This document shows, one piece after another, positions 47,652 through 60,692 of a DNA stretch of 64,000 nt. This DNA is from Mariannaea sp. PMI_226 (lineage: Eukaryota; Ascomycota; Sordariomycetes; Hypocreales; Nectriaceae). Below the pieces are notes generated by a model. The model saw only the letters and a list, made by a program, of their open reading frames with translations. It was not told the DNA's origin and made no database searches. Position 1 is the stretch's first letter. Each line of letters opens with the position of its first letter. A program made the position numbers and the translations under genes. The stretch spans positions 496,001 through 560,000 of the forward strand of contig JANFOG010000010.1 in NCBI GenBank assembly GCA_024336345.1, written 5' to 3'.

Positions 47652-50600
47652 AGTCTTTGGAAACCGGGGGAAAAAATCAGCTCGTCGAAGGATCTGTTAA
47701 AATGTCAAGGATCGCCTCCATTAATTCTACTGATTTTGACGGTTCTTTTTCTATATTACATATTACTAGGAGAATTCCTTGCCAGTCTGGTCCGCCGATT
47801 CTTGCATGACCATAGCCGCCTCTGTACGCTCCCATTCCCGTCGAGTACGACTTGTTTGTTCTCGGTTTTCAGGGGTAAATCTTGGCTGAACAACCTAGAA
47901 TCGACGATCGAGTCGCGATAGTGTATCATACCCAACAACTTGGGAGCAGACTGGAGTATTATTTTGTTGAGCATCGAAGTCGAGAGTCGGTTTAACGAGG
48001 ACAATAAACGGCTGTTCACGAGAGGATAAGTCATGCGGTGCCACTTCAGGCTGTCGTCGGAAATCGGCAGTTGACAATCTACGCTCTGATGACAGGCAGG
48101 CCTAATCGGTAACTAGGTTCAAGTCGAAAAGGCAACCTGGTTGCTTCATTAGCTCTCGATGAGTGCGACGAAGAGGATGGTGCGAATTAGGGACTTCTGG
48201 CTGTATGACGACGGCAACGTTACGGTCCGTAGCGGACCGAGTATCAGCCAGTCGTAGAGCCGAATAGAATGTTCAAGAACGTGTAATATTGGGTGGTACA
48301 GTGATCTTCGAAGGGGAGGTTTTCTATTCTTCCGATGCGGGATTTGTCGAGGCAGAACCAAAAGAATCAGGGTCAGTGTCGAAAGGAATGATGGTGGTTA
48401 CATCCTCGTATAAAAGAATCCAAGGTTGCATGCGCTGGTCCACCAAGTAGAATCACCATGGAGTCTGGGTATATTGGTGTTTCCTTCGGTTGGCTCATGT
48501 TCATTGTCCTCGGTTGCAAAAACATGAATCATATCAGGCTGCTCACGATGGCAAGGTTGGTGTCCTTTGCAGAGACAACAGCGCTAAGGCGGTAAGTCTC
48601 ACTGCCGAAATTCTCGAAACTACCTGAGCTGCGAACGCTTGAGCTCTTTTGCTTTTCGTAACATTTGTGCTCTAGGAAGTGTGGGCTTCACGAGGAATTC
48701 ATCTTTGTATCCTGTATGTTTTCTGAAAATTGTGTCAGGCAAGACCTCAAAGATTGAGAAACAAAGGTGTTTCCCTGATCTGTTTCTAATTGCCCCTTGA
48801 AACGGCTATCCCTAGTGATTACCTACGAAATCTCGACGGCTTACACTGGCAAGGTCCAGGTGGATGCAAACCCCTCGCAAACACCCAGAAACTCGCGTTC
48901 CACCAGCTCATGGCCGTCATTTCACATCTCCTCTTTACCGTATAATTTACTAGCACATTACCTTTTACTGTGGTATTAAAATGCAAAAGGGGGAGTCAAC
49001 GTCGGGAACAGGAAATGTCAACAAACTGAAAATCAGGCTTGCTCGTTCTAGTACTTCAACAAGAGCTCCTTGGTGGGAGTACGAGCTACCATCCAAGACT
49101 CAAAAACCAATAAGCGGCGAGGTTTCACAGACAAAACTACTAAAGCCTTCGAATTTTTTATTGTCCCCAACATCTTGACTTACCACTAGGACGTGGCTCA
49201 ACCTATCCAAAACAAAATAAAATAACACGATAAGGTGAGAAATATCAGCTTCTAATTATTTTTCTTCTTATATACGCATCATTACAGCTTAATGCCCAGT
49301 GATCCTCCAGTGGTCCCTTGATTATCAATACGCCCCAGAGGGTCCTCCTGACTCAGATTGTTCCGGTCAAGACACAAGAGCACACAACAGAGGCCAAAAC
49401 GATCCGACAAATTCAGATCACGCGACGGGATGCTTGTAGTCGAGCCTTGAATTCACGATATCTCTCGCTGCAGCAGGTTGTCTCAAAAGGTTCGGATGTG
49501 TGCCCACCTTGTTTCATTTAGAGGGATCGGATGATGGATCAAGGGAGGGAAAAGAAACACAAGTTGGATCATTTGAGTGGGCCTTATTGCATACTCTCTA
49601 TAGGCACTGAGATACGGGATCGGGACGACCCTCCCTCGAGCTAACATGTTGTAATTCTGTTCAAATAAGAGTTTGGCAGAGTGTTTATCTCATCGGATTC
49701 TGAGCTTCTCTGCAAGTTCTTTTATCCAGATCCGAGACTTGAACTCAAAACGAACAAAAGGGATATAAGTGCCAGGCTCCATCACCTTTGAATACTCATT
49801 CAGTGTGTCGCAGCTAACGATAACATCTCCATTCCTTACGGATATTGATGGTAGCGAAAATAGTCGGGATGAAGTTGGCTCCGGAGCCGGTAATATCGGC
49901 GATAATTGTGGGTCGTCTTCCGATTTGGACCCTGATGCAAGTATCTCTTCAGGGCATCCGTGACTGACAACAAATGTTTGACCCAAGATCACGATCGTTG
50001 AATATCAATGCTGTCTTATATTACATACACCTCCAAATGAATTCGTGAACATGGACGGTTATCCCTTTCAAGGAGGCTCTGGCGGAGCGACTGAATCATT
50101 GTAATGGGTACTGAGACGGGGAAGCCGGAGGTCTCAGATCTATCGCCTGCCAGCATACCCGCAGCTATGTACTCGCTGTTCTCTCTTTCCTCTTCTCTCC
50201 CTCTTATGTGAGAGGCGAAGCTTTGACTTAATACTGACCAGTGCACTCAGATCTACTCAGCTGATCGTAGATGTGTCACAAATCATGATCAGTGATTCTC
50301 GGAGTATCCATTCTAGGATTTAGATAAGGATATAGCTACGTACTTTGTTTACGTTGGTAGACGCCGGAATGTTTTGATTGAAATTAATTCGTCATCTAAC
50401 TTCTACTAGAAAGGGAAGGAAACGCAGGTTGCCACCGACGTATTCCATTCAGTAGTCACCCCCACCGCTGTATCAAATTCGGAACAAACACCAAACGACC
50501 GTGTTAGAGAATCGTTGATGAATAATACATAGTCACACAGTGATAAATGTCCTACTAGACGATACATATCATCCAAGGTGACCATGGGATATGTATTGCC

Positions 50601-53600
50601 AATGCAAAGAGTTTCGTATTCCTTGGGGTGATTTATGTCCCATGTCGAGTTGTATAAACCAATGTTGTTTTCTTTCGAATCACTCCAACAAGCCTGTTCT
50701 ATTATTTACGAGCAGAGCTGAGATTTCACTGCTTCTATTATCCAATAGTACACTTGAGACGCAAAGCAGTGACCTCCGGACCCTTGTCACTCACACTGGT
50801 TAAGATTATTAAGATTTACCTTTGCTCTTAGGCCACTAGAACAGAAGTGTTGAAGGAATAACAGGCCTTTATAAAGAAAATTTTGGAGCTTTTGCACTGA
50901 GGTATGAATAGCCTGTCATATTTTCGTCCCAATTTCTCGAGAGTGACTGTATTCTTTGTATTGTTGTGTTGGATATATTATCCGCTTTCCTCGTATTTTC
51001 CATAGAGCCTTCCTATAGCTAATTTAACAACTTCATATCTCACAGAGATTCTAGCAAAAGGCCAACCTAAATTTCATTTACTATTAGAACGATGTAATTT
51101 TGTCTTCACGTAACGTAACCCCCAGTCTAGCATCCTCCATGAGATACCATACAGATCTGCCAGCAACAGAGAAGACATTTTAGGAGTCAGTAGTCCACAC
51201 TTGTGGGATATAGTGTGAATAGGTCAGCGTTTCAGTAAATATTTGATTATACTAGATATTTGATTTATCTGCTCAATTTATGAGATGACATTCCCTCTTC
51301 CTCCGACCAAACATTCGTAGTTGTGAAGGGATACAAGGGGCTGCCAGTGTTGACCACTCGCTGACTATCTTTTTCACAAGAACAGACGATATTTATTGTG
51401 AGCCTCTTGAGAATTTTGCATATTTTTCAAGTCGTTTGTACGAGCTTGTAAGTACGTTGTTCAATAAGTTTTGACGCTGTGTTGAAGTGCATGGGCAGGT
51501 AGAGAATAAGGATGGCAATGTCGAATGATCTATGCTTCAAGAGCTCTCATTTATATCCTAATTTTATGCCACATGGACCACTGATATGTTTTCATATTAT
51601 AGTCGAATTATTCCTAAATTGACCTCAGAAATAGCTTTGTGATCTAACTCAACGCCATTTATTCCCTCAATCTTTCCACTCTAGAAAGGACTTCAACGAG
51701 CCCAAAATTTTCTCGAGTCAAGCATTTACGATTACAATAGTCCTTTTTTATACAAGCATGCCTATTACTCGCAATGCGAATGATAGCTTCGTTACGTTGG
51801 CTGTCAAAAAAAGTCGATGATATCGACATGTCAAAGTCTGAATCGCCTGATTGGCTTCCCGATCCGCCACAGGTTCTTCAGCCTTGTGTGGCGCACCCAT
51901 GAAGAGCCCATTCGGTCCGACCGAAAGAGAGGTGGCCAGTCGGAAACAAGATGCATCAGTTAGTTGAAAGCTTCAAGGAGATGGTGGGGAGACTGACAGG
52001 GGTTGCTTTCTTTAGCCGGATCGCTTCTCCGCGGTGATGAAAGGAGGGGGCCAGGATATTGATGGGGCAAATGAGATGAGATGGGGAAGGGCATGAAAAA
52101 TAAAGAAATTGAGCGCACAAACAAAGCACAAGGCATCAGACCTCAATCTTCTGGACCTCTTTGAACAATCGTATCAGTCCCATCTTGGGATTGCAGGACT
52201 CTGTATCCAGTGGACACCTCAACAACGGCTCGTCGCCACACTTTCTATTCCAAATTACTACTCTCCTGCTCTCCGTAACCTAAAAAGGTGCGGTAGCGTA
52301 GCATTGCCTTCTCGAAGCAGAGTGAAGCATGGCTAGCCCGGCAACTAATTGCTGCACAATGATGAGACCCATTAGCCTGTGCCCTCACCCACACGTACGC
52401 TACTGTAGTTACTTGTTCCCCAGACAGATTCTTTCCCCTGTTAACCCGGACTCCGCACGGAGTACACAGTGCACGAATTTGAGTGAGTACCACACCAGTT
52501 TCGTACATAGTATGTTAGGTTGAGGCACGGCTCTCTGCATCACTCCGACCACCAAGATGATCCTTAGGCTACGGACATGGAGGTGTTTGGTATGTCACCA
52601 TCTCCCCGTAGATGGACTCAGGATTGCTTCATCAAAAGCCCAACTCTTTGATCAATTCAGGATTTTGTTCGCAGGCTGCTTGGACAAGGACCCAATTATG
52701 AGGAAGAAAAGTGTAACTATGAAGCAACAAACAAGCTAGAAGTACGTCAGCAAGGACTGTTACACCTCGTCCCTGATTCAATTCGCTCCGGTTTTGTAAA
52801 TCATCTCTCAACATAACTCGCCGAGTTCGGCTACAATGAATGGAGTCACTTGGCGCCTAGTTGTATAGGAAGAACACATATCTCCTTGTCGTCTTGTCCT
52901 CAAGGATGTGCTACTGTGCCCCTCTGCTTGACATCGGAGTTCGGATCGATTCACGTCACCGCTGTACATGTTAGCTTTATATCGAATCTCGGCGCAATTG
53001 CAATTCACTCGCAGCAACAGAGTATGTGAAACCATGCTGTCCGTCATCCCAAACCATGACAACACCCACTTTACCTCTCTACTCTCTATATATCCCACTC
53101 TTGTTGGCTGGTTAAAACCCCAAGTTCCCAGAGCCCCTTTCACATGCGTCTCAACAAGTGATCCCCTGTTGGAAGATGTATGCGTGCTTGGCTACCATTC
53201 TTGAATTGGACCATACTCCGCAGCTTGCCCATCATGCCGTGGCGGTATTATAGCGCGGATCCCTCTCTGTGACAGCGAGCGATCTGTCCCCATGGACGAC
53301 TTTGGAGAAACCCCCGGGCGCTGGGCTGTGAGGCTGAAGCAGACGGGCGGTTGCTCCCGTTCTGCTGTTGTATCCATGCCTGTATTGGCAAGGTGGTCCT
53401 TTAGGAACTGTGTATGAAGTCAACGAAGAGAACTAGCGGACAAGGGCCTACCTCCCTGCAGATTTGAGCGAAAGATTTGAGCGAATTTTGATGACACTAG
53501 GTGTTGGTAGTACCGCCGAGCATGACTGACGCACATCTGCATCAAGGATCTATAAGTGGTTATTAACAAGAATTATCGCGCTTCAGTTGCTAGCACCCAA

Positions 53601-55179
53601 ATTTATTGCGTGTTGGTGAGAGAGAGTTTAGCTGGCAGCCTCGCATGTGTCTCTTCGAATGTAACTCAAGGTGCTCGAGGACGCCCACCGTCTCCCGCTA
53701 TTCTTCTGCTTCTGTCTTCCAGTGTATCAACTATTGATGGTAATTCCATCTGAGAGAAATCTCCTCCGGGCCCTCTCGGGACAAGTCTGGTCTAGGATCA
53801 CCGTTCTGCTCCTTAGATTTGTTTCATAGCTCCGACACAACTACAAACCATTTATCATGTACGTGGTGATGAGTCCTTCATTGACAATGTACCATTTGGT
53901 GTTACCAAATACGACGCGTTATCATTTGAGGCGCAGTCGGTCCTAAAGTACGCGTGCCACTGCAGTCGTAATGCGCTCGTAATGCACTCTGTTCTGTCAT
54001 CGCAGTGCCTCTAGATGCGTTCCAGTGAGGGAAAGAATGCAATCCCTGGCATTTATACCATCAACCAGTAAGATGTACCTGAAGGGCAATGTTAGTGTTG
54101 TATGTGACAGCGAGCCTTCAAATCTTGGAAACATCGCGTGACTGGCAATTCACGCACATTAGCAGTAGACCTAGTCGTTTCCTGCCTTTCTTTGGATGGG
54201 GGTCATTGCCTCGATGATTGGTTCAGTAGACGACTTGATATGAGGTTAATTAATTGCTAATTTTCACCTTCAGAAGCAACTAGAGGCCAAAGATAGAGTT
54301 GGCTCTCATTTTCTTTCTTTTTAACTTATTTAAGAAAAGGATTATAGATATATCCTTGACGTAGAAGGACAGTTGAATTGCAGATGTGTTGTTGGTTCCT
54401 TCAGTAGGTGCCAAAGTAGAGAGCAACACAGCAGCCAACTACCCAGAACTCTTCATCTAAAGCAAGAGCTCCCAAGCAAAATTTACCTAGAAAACTGTTT
54501 CTATCAATGGGAGCCCGTATTTCGGATAAAAAGTCATCACCTGGGAGACCAATCTTGTCTATCCGGATGCCTTATGAAAAGGGGGGCGAGGAGTTCAAGC
54601 CATTGTGGCAGTGAGAAAACCCTTCCTATCCGCGTTTACAGAGTAACTAAAACTGCACAGCCTCACATGGTAGCTGTATTAAAAACAGAGAGATAGTCTA
54701 GGCCTATCGATCGTATTCCGTCTTCAGATAGCACACTGGCCTGAGACGATGAGATGGCCCCAAGAGTTCTGCCTGTACGGTACGAGGTGGGCCTGGGCTT
54801 TCGTCGAGAATACGCGTATAGGAGCCCCATTCTATCTGTTTCTATTGGTCAGCTGTTCCACTTTTCGACTTTACGAGGCAGACTAGTAAACTTTTGGAAT
54901 ACGATGCCCTTATTATACGCGGAAAAGGTACTGGGTGCGGATCTGTAGATGTTCAGGAGCACCGTTAGAAGAAGGGCAACGTCAGCTTGACGGAGTTTCA
55001 ATACAAAAAGATTTTCTATAACTATGAGAATGTGTCTCTAAATATGTTACTTGGCTCAGACAGCTTGCATTTTTTTTTTTTTTTTCGGCATCCGCAGGTC
55101 GTGTTTTAAAGAGCGGCAACGTAAACAGGTGCTTGACACACTCACTTATCGAAAGATCGTATCTGTCAAATTCGGCATC
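47652..55179. other. 7.5 kb gene-poor stretch
   Basis: No convincing gene is seen on either strand. Between about 50800 and 52100 the sequence is visibly AT-rich with almost no frame over 60 codons. Frames elsewhere (for example 50591-50803 and 54373-54696) are short, Cys-rich and without motifs. A T16 run lies at 55070-55085. No terminal repeats, transposase motif or tRNA was recognised. It could be degraded repeat or transposon sequence, but that cannot be shown by reading. Confidence 0.5.
55070..55085. repeat. Homopolymer T16
   Basis: Sixteen consecutive T just upstream of the RTA1-like gene. Such poly-dT tracts are common nucleosome-free promoter elements. Confidence 0.85.
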
Positions 55180-56132
55180 ATGGCCGGATATCAGTTCTAC
55201 ACCTACAACCCATCACTTGCCGCAGCAATCATCTTTATTGTGATATTTGGCTTATCTGCTTTCTTCCACTTTTATCTCATCCTCCGTCACCGAACATGGT
55301 ACTTTATCCCATTCCTCATCGGCTGTCTTTGTAAGTCCTCCTACCCGGTAGTCTTCTGTCCAACCCAGTCCCTGGCTCTAACGTACCCGTAGTTGAGGCG
55401 GTCGGTTACGTCGGACGAGCTCTTTCAGCCCAGGAGGCACCGGACTTCACGAAAAACCCATATATCATCCAATCGCTGCTCTTGCTACTTGGCCCCGCGC
55501 TTTTCGCAGCCTCCATCTACATGGTACTCGGCCGAGTTATCGATCTACTCGAGGCTGAACACCACTCTATGATCAGGACGAAATGGCTCACAAAGGTATT
55601 TGTCACTGGCGATGTACTTTCGTTTCTCGCTCAGAGTGGCGGCGGTGGCATACTTGCCACGTCCAAGTCCGCAAGTGGTGTGAAGACAGGTGAGAATGTT
55701 ATCGTCGGCGGCCTGGGCATTCAAATCCTTTTCTTCGGCTTTTTCATGATTGTCACTCTCATGTTTCATATCCGCATCCATAGGGAGCCTACGACCCCGT
55801 CTTATGAATTAGCTGTGCCATGGCGCAAGCTTCTTCACGTCTTGTACATCACAAGCTTCTTCATCATGGTGCGATCTGTCTTTCGCGTCGCCGAGTATGT
55901 CTTGGGCAAGGATGGCGTCCTTCAATCCAAGGAATACTACATCTACATATTTGATGCAGTGTTGATGGCTCTTGTCAGTGTGTTATTCAACTGGTTCCAT
56001 CCCAGCCGTGTCATAAACCACAAGGCCACTGCTAAACGCATCGAGAGCATGGATGGGTACTTGATGGAAAGCCAGACACTCTCCCGAGAGGCTGGGTCCC
56101 AAGGCTCCAAGCGCATCCCACCGCTCCCATAG
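55180..56132 (+). CDS. RTA1-like seven-helix membrane protein
   Basis: Two exons, 55180..55330 and 55393..56132, give 296 residues. The N-terminus has the YTYNPSLAAAIIF start typical of the RTA1 family, followed by six more hydrophobic helices (seven in all). Family features include the GYVGRALS segment after the second helix, YIIQSLLLLLGPALFAASIYM, the TGDVLSFLAQSGGGG motif near residue 135, and FRVAEYVLGKDG before the last helices. The C-terminal 40 residues are polar and cytosolic. RTA1 and Rsb1 proteins are linked to sphingoid-base export and resistance to membrane-active compounds; the substrate here is not known. The gene stands alone in a gene-poor stretch with a T16 run about 95 bases before the ATG. 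Confidence 0.93.
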
Positions 56133-59100
56133 TGGAAACGCTAACTTCTACACCGACCAAGACTCGCACCCAAGGCAAAACCACAAGTGAGTAGCCGCCA
56201 TTCAGGGCAATGGGCGTGATTGAGATAAGAGCGAAAAATATGGGTCATGGATCAGAGACAACCTTGTTGGGGGCTGAAGTCAGGCAGGAATGCTGTGAAG
56301 CTTGAGCCCAGTGTAACTTTTGCAAGCAAGCTGTTCAAGCTGAAGGTGGAGAAGACAGTTATTACAGTTGAAACTAGCCTGAAAAATCAGAGAGATGGAA
56401 GAAAGGTCCAGCGCCACTCCAATCAAGCACAGTGGTGCGAATCTCTGATCGCATTGGACATATTGCTTTTTGTCAAAGAAAGAGTGGAAGGCTACTATGT
56501 ATTGTCTTGGAGATAGGAATTTTGTTAGTGGCGGGTTTGAATACCGGAGGGGTATCCGGGTGAGACATTTGGAGATTGCGGAGGCTTGGGGCCCTTTGAT
56601 CAAAGAAGGTTGTGTACTTAGAATGTCAGATCAGGGGAAGGGTGAGAGAAGAGGAAACTAGTCAAACTGTGGTTGCTTCGATGCCTGAACCGAGGCGCGT
56701 TGGTTATTTTAATTTTTTATTTTATTTTACATCCGACTTGGCGGATGGTTTTTCAGTAGGTAGTTTTTTTTTATTATAATAGATTTCTTTTGTTGTCCAG
56801 TACTATTACCTGTAATGAGACCAGAGGAGACGTTTGTTCCATACTTATTCAGAGAATCGTCTCGTTAACAAACGTCAAGATCGAAATGATCGTCGGTGTT
56901 CACAGAGCATATCGACGACCCGATGGTGAGGATCTGGGTCGAGTTGGCATGCTGAGAAAGTCCCGACTGTCCAAGCGGCTGCAGGAGGAGAGAAATGCAG
57001 AGACACAATTGAGTCCGACGCATTTCGGAGTGAGCAGTTCGTGAGGTGGTTGAGACCAATGTTTCAACGTGGCAGTTGACAGGTCAAAAAAGGCTATATG
57101 GGACTATTTAAGCTAGGCAGATTTGTTTCGGAAGATCATTACCCATACTATCCAGTGGTGGTATTTGATGAAAGATGGTCGACCAGTAAGGGCTCAGAGG
57201 ATTAGAACATTGGATTGATGGCTGATGATAAATCGAGGTATAGAGAGAAGACTGCATTCCAGAGACAGAGGGATTGCATAGTCTCATGGTTAGTCAATCC
57301 AGGCGTCTTGTGCAACCGCACCTCGTCTGAGATGCCACGAGTGGGGGGTTCAGCTGAGCAGAAACCCGGTTCGCTAATGCCTGTGGTTGACATACTTGTA
57401 CTGAATGGCCTGTTTACCTTGAGACTTTGTGGATTTTGTTTCTGCTTGTGGGTTATCATGCCATGTAAACATGAAGCTGAGCGTTTGGCGGTAAATCAAA
57501 TCCCGTTGTAGATGTCAGGAATACAAGTATCAAGGCTGATGATGTGATGCTGAGGAGAGCTGCCCAACCGATAGGTAACAATGACCGAAGTTTAGTCAGT
57601 TTGGGATGATGGGCCCCAGTGTTTGGTTTATCATCGAGATGCTCAGATAGCGATCATTAGGACCGCCTTGCCGCCGTATGTTGGAGGCAGAGCTGATGGG
57701 AGTCAATTGATCTCGTCTGAGCAGCGAAAGGTGCATGCTGTCATAACGAATGACGGCGGAGGGCTGGCGTAGTCACGACCACTATCTCGTGACAGCCCGG
57801 AGGGTCAAGACCGAGTGACACCACCAAGCGTTAACCCTTCCCAGGGGAAAGATCAGGATTGAAAAAACAAGTAAATAAAGCCCAAAACAATGGCATGAGA
57901 CATTGAACGCGGAATTTGAAGGGTCTAGGCCAGGCCAAGGCGGAAACAAAGCAAAACCAGAGTCAAGTCCATGCCAAACCACGTCCAAAATTGTGACTCG
58001 CGGCAAACGAAGAGCTGGACTCCAAAACTTAAGACATGGGCAGAGACTCAAACAAAACGACACGGCAAATCAGTGCCACAGTTTCCACCTGTGAGACCCA
58101 CCCAGTAGCCATCCGGGGAACACCGGGGACGGTATATACTCAGTACCAGTTCTGTATGCTCCGTAATGCGTATTCGATATGTCAGCTGCCTGGGCTGGGC
58201 TGATGTTAACAAGAGAAGACCACAAGGAGTGCTGGAGACAGACCAAAACCAAATGCACCCTCATTTCTCACTTGCTCTAAATGCGGCCACCTGGCATAGA
58301 CTAGCGACTTACGTACCTGTCAAGTCCTACAGCCTGGGAATAAACACTTCATGTAATTGCATGAACATCAGAGTACAGGATCAATGGCTACTTTGCGATA
58401 GCCAATTAACAGGTATCTGATAGAGCAACTCTACTAAACAGGCAGGAAGCAACTGCTAATAATGCTGAGCCAATACTTTTATAAAACGACCTAGTGTCAA
58501 GTCATGTTTTTATGGACAATTGGTCCTCGAAAGCACATGCCCAGACTGGACGAGGCTTGGCCTGGCGAGCTATCACTGCTTGTGGTTTTTTCTTTCTTTT
58601 GGCTAAATTCTCATGCCTCTACGTAATAAGTACTCCGTACCTCGTACTCTCAAAGTGCACAAGCCGTTTGGGTCCGTAGAGCACAGTTGAAATTAGGGAA
58701 CGCACTGAGCTGAGCAGTGGCATCTTAGGTGAGCCGGAATCGCCTACAAGAAGGTTTGCACTGTGTCTGACTTCTGATTGTGGATTGGTTCACCGTGGGC
58801 CTTTTGCACCCACCAAGGCAAGATTGTGTAAAAGCATTGCACAGTCACTGTGCGACATACTGTCAAATGCCACGTTACAGCGTAAAAACAGAGACGTCGT
58901 GCGACGGAACCCGTACAGCCAGCCGCCTCTCCAACCCTTGTCCTCTTTCAAACAGGCAACAGTTGTTCCGGATAGACGAAGCGATTTTTCACAGAAAAGG
59001 CACAATCAAAGCAATCATGGCGAAGGATGAATCGGATATTTGTGCTGGCTTTGCATTCGTAAAGCATAACTAATGGAGTGCCTGGTGCCCAAGACATTGA

Positions 59101-60692
59101 CTATGACGGAGATGGCGACGAGAGATGCATCCGCGTTCTGGCTGGTGCGACGCCACTTTTCTGACAGAAAGCCAACTCTCCATTCTGTCAGGTCAGGACG
59201 CTGTTTTCCCCAGGGCGAGTTATTCCATTGGCGCAAACTGGTTAGCACCTTAGTATCCGTGATTCCGCGCTCCTCAGCCACCAGGCCAACTTCCCATTTT
59301 ATCCTTTTGACCAGGGGCGGATACTTCATTGATTCTATCTCATCAGGGTTCTTCTATTTGTATTCCGTACCCAAAATGAAATATATGCACTGTATATCAA
59401 GCGTCACTCAAACCATTACCAATGCGGAGTACTAACTTAGAGCGACGTACCAGCAATTCGCCCTGAACTACTGCGCCCCTCCGTTCCTGACCTTGGACAC
59501 CAGTTTCTCTTCCAGCACCCTCTCTCACCATCTCTTGATCTCTCGCGAAGACCATATACTGCACGAAGGATTATTCATTGGTAGGTGATCGTTGCTCGTT
59601 AGTTGATACTGGAAATGAATCGTAGCTGGCTAGCCGAATCCCAGACTTAGAATAAAACTAAAGCAACCTGTGCACTTCCATCATTCCTCATCGAAGCATT
59701 TCTCAGTCTACTGTACAGTGCGTCTTGCATAGTCTTGCTTGAATTGCATGAATACGTACTCCGTTCTTACCTGAACAAATTCGAACCTAGACCCACCCCC
59801 AGGTACCTTTTTGCCTCCCTCCTGCCTTCTCCTCTGCTTCCTGCTTCCTGGACTGGGTCTGGGGGTACTTGCTTTTTCCTGCCCTCCCTCCTGGGCTGGC
59901 TTCCATTATGTACTATGTAGCAGATGGGCTGCTAATTTCTCATAGCGCTTTCCTCTTTTAGGATGTCTCACCCGCGGTACACCCTGCACGTCCCCAGATG
60001 TGCACAGTGCCTCGCCTGATGGAAGAGACTAAGGGGAGGTACTTCTGCGTCGTTCCATCCCGTCGTCAGTGTCTCCCGTCTCTGGGGCTGCCCACTTGAT
60101 CTTTCCCTGTCCACGCTTCTCGCTCATGCCGTTGTGGTTCTTGATCTCCTTCCTCCCCGTTACTTCCCTCCTTACGCACCCACACTCCGTTCTTTCACCA
60201 AAACACCAGATTTCAACATTGTAACGACCTCTCAAGTTCCGAAGATATCTCATTCTCGAGAATCATACGGGCTTAATTAGCATCACCAAATAACCCCAGA
60301 CGCCCCCGACTCAAAAACCCGTTTGGCCAGGATCCCCCGCATTATGGTCCAAGTCGAAAGGGCCGAATAACGCCTGCACGTCTGCAATAGCCCTCAATCC
60401 CCCGCCCATCCTTTCCGCCTCTCCGCCGAATCGATTCTTCCACGGCTCCTTTCGTGGCCTCTCCCCGCAAAATCCCCAGACTTTTGGGGTTTTTCTTCTT
60501 TTTGGCTTGACAACCGTACCAAATTAAAAAAAAAAACCGATTCAGGCGCACACGAACTTATCGGGCTCCCTTCGCCAACCCCAAGCTTTTGGGCCTTCTC
60601 GGCTCGGTTCACACGCGACTTTCGCATCCCCAAACTCAATCCACGCGCTCGCGGTCTCTTCGTTTCTCGACAGTTAGACAACGTCGCCCATC
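56133..60692. other. Intergenic region, leader of the 60.7 kb regulator
   Basis: 4.5 kb without a recognisable gene. 56.2-59.4 kb holds only short frames. From about 59480 the sequence is C/T-rich and looks like promoter and a long leader of the Zn2Cys6 gene; it contains two uORFs (separate entry). Confidence 0.55.
60126..60370 (+). other. Two upstream ORFs before the Zn2Cys6 gene
   Basis: A 32-codon frame starts at 60126 and ends at 60224; a second, of 8 codons, runs from 60344 to 60370. Both lie in the C/T-rich stretch before the main ATG at 60693. They matter only if the transcript starts upstream of them, which is not known. Confidence 0.4.
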
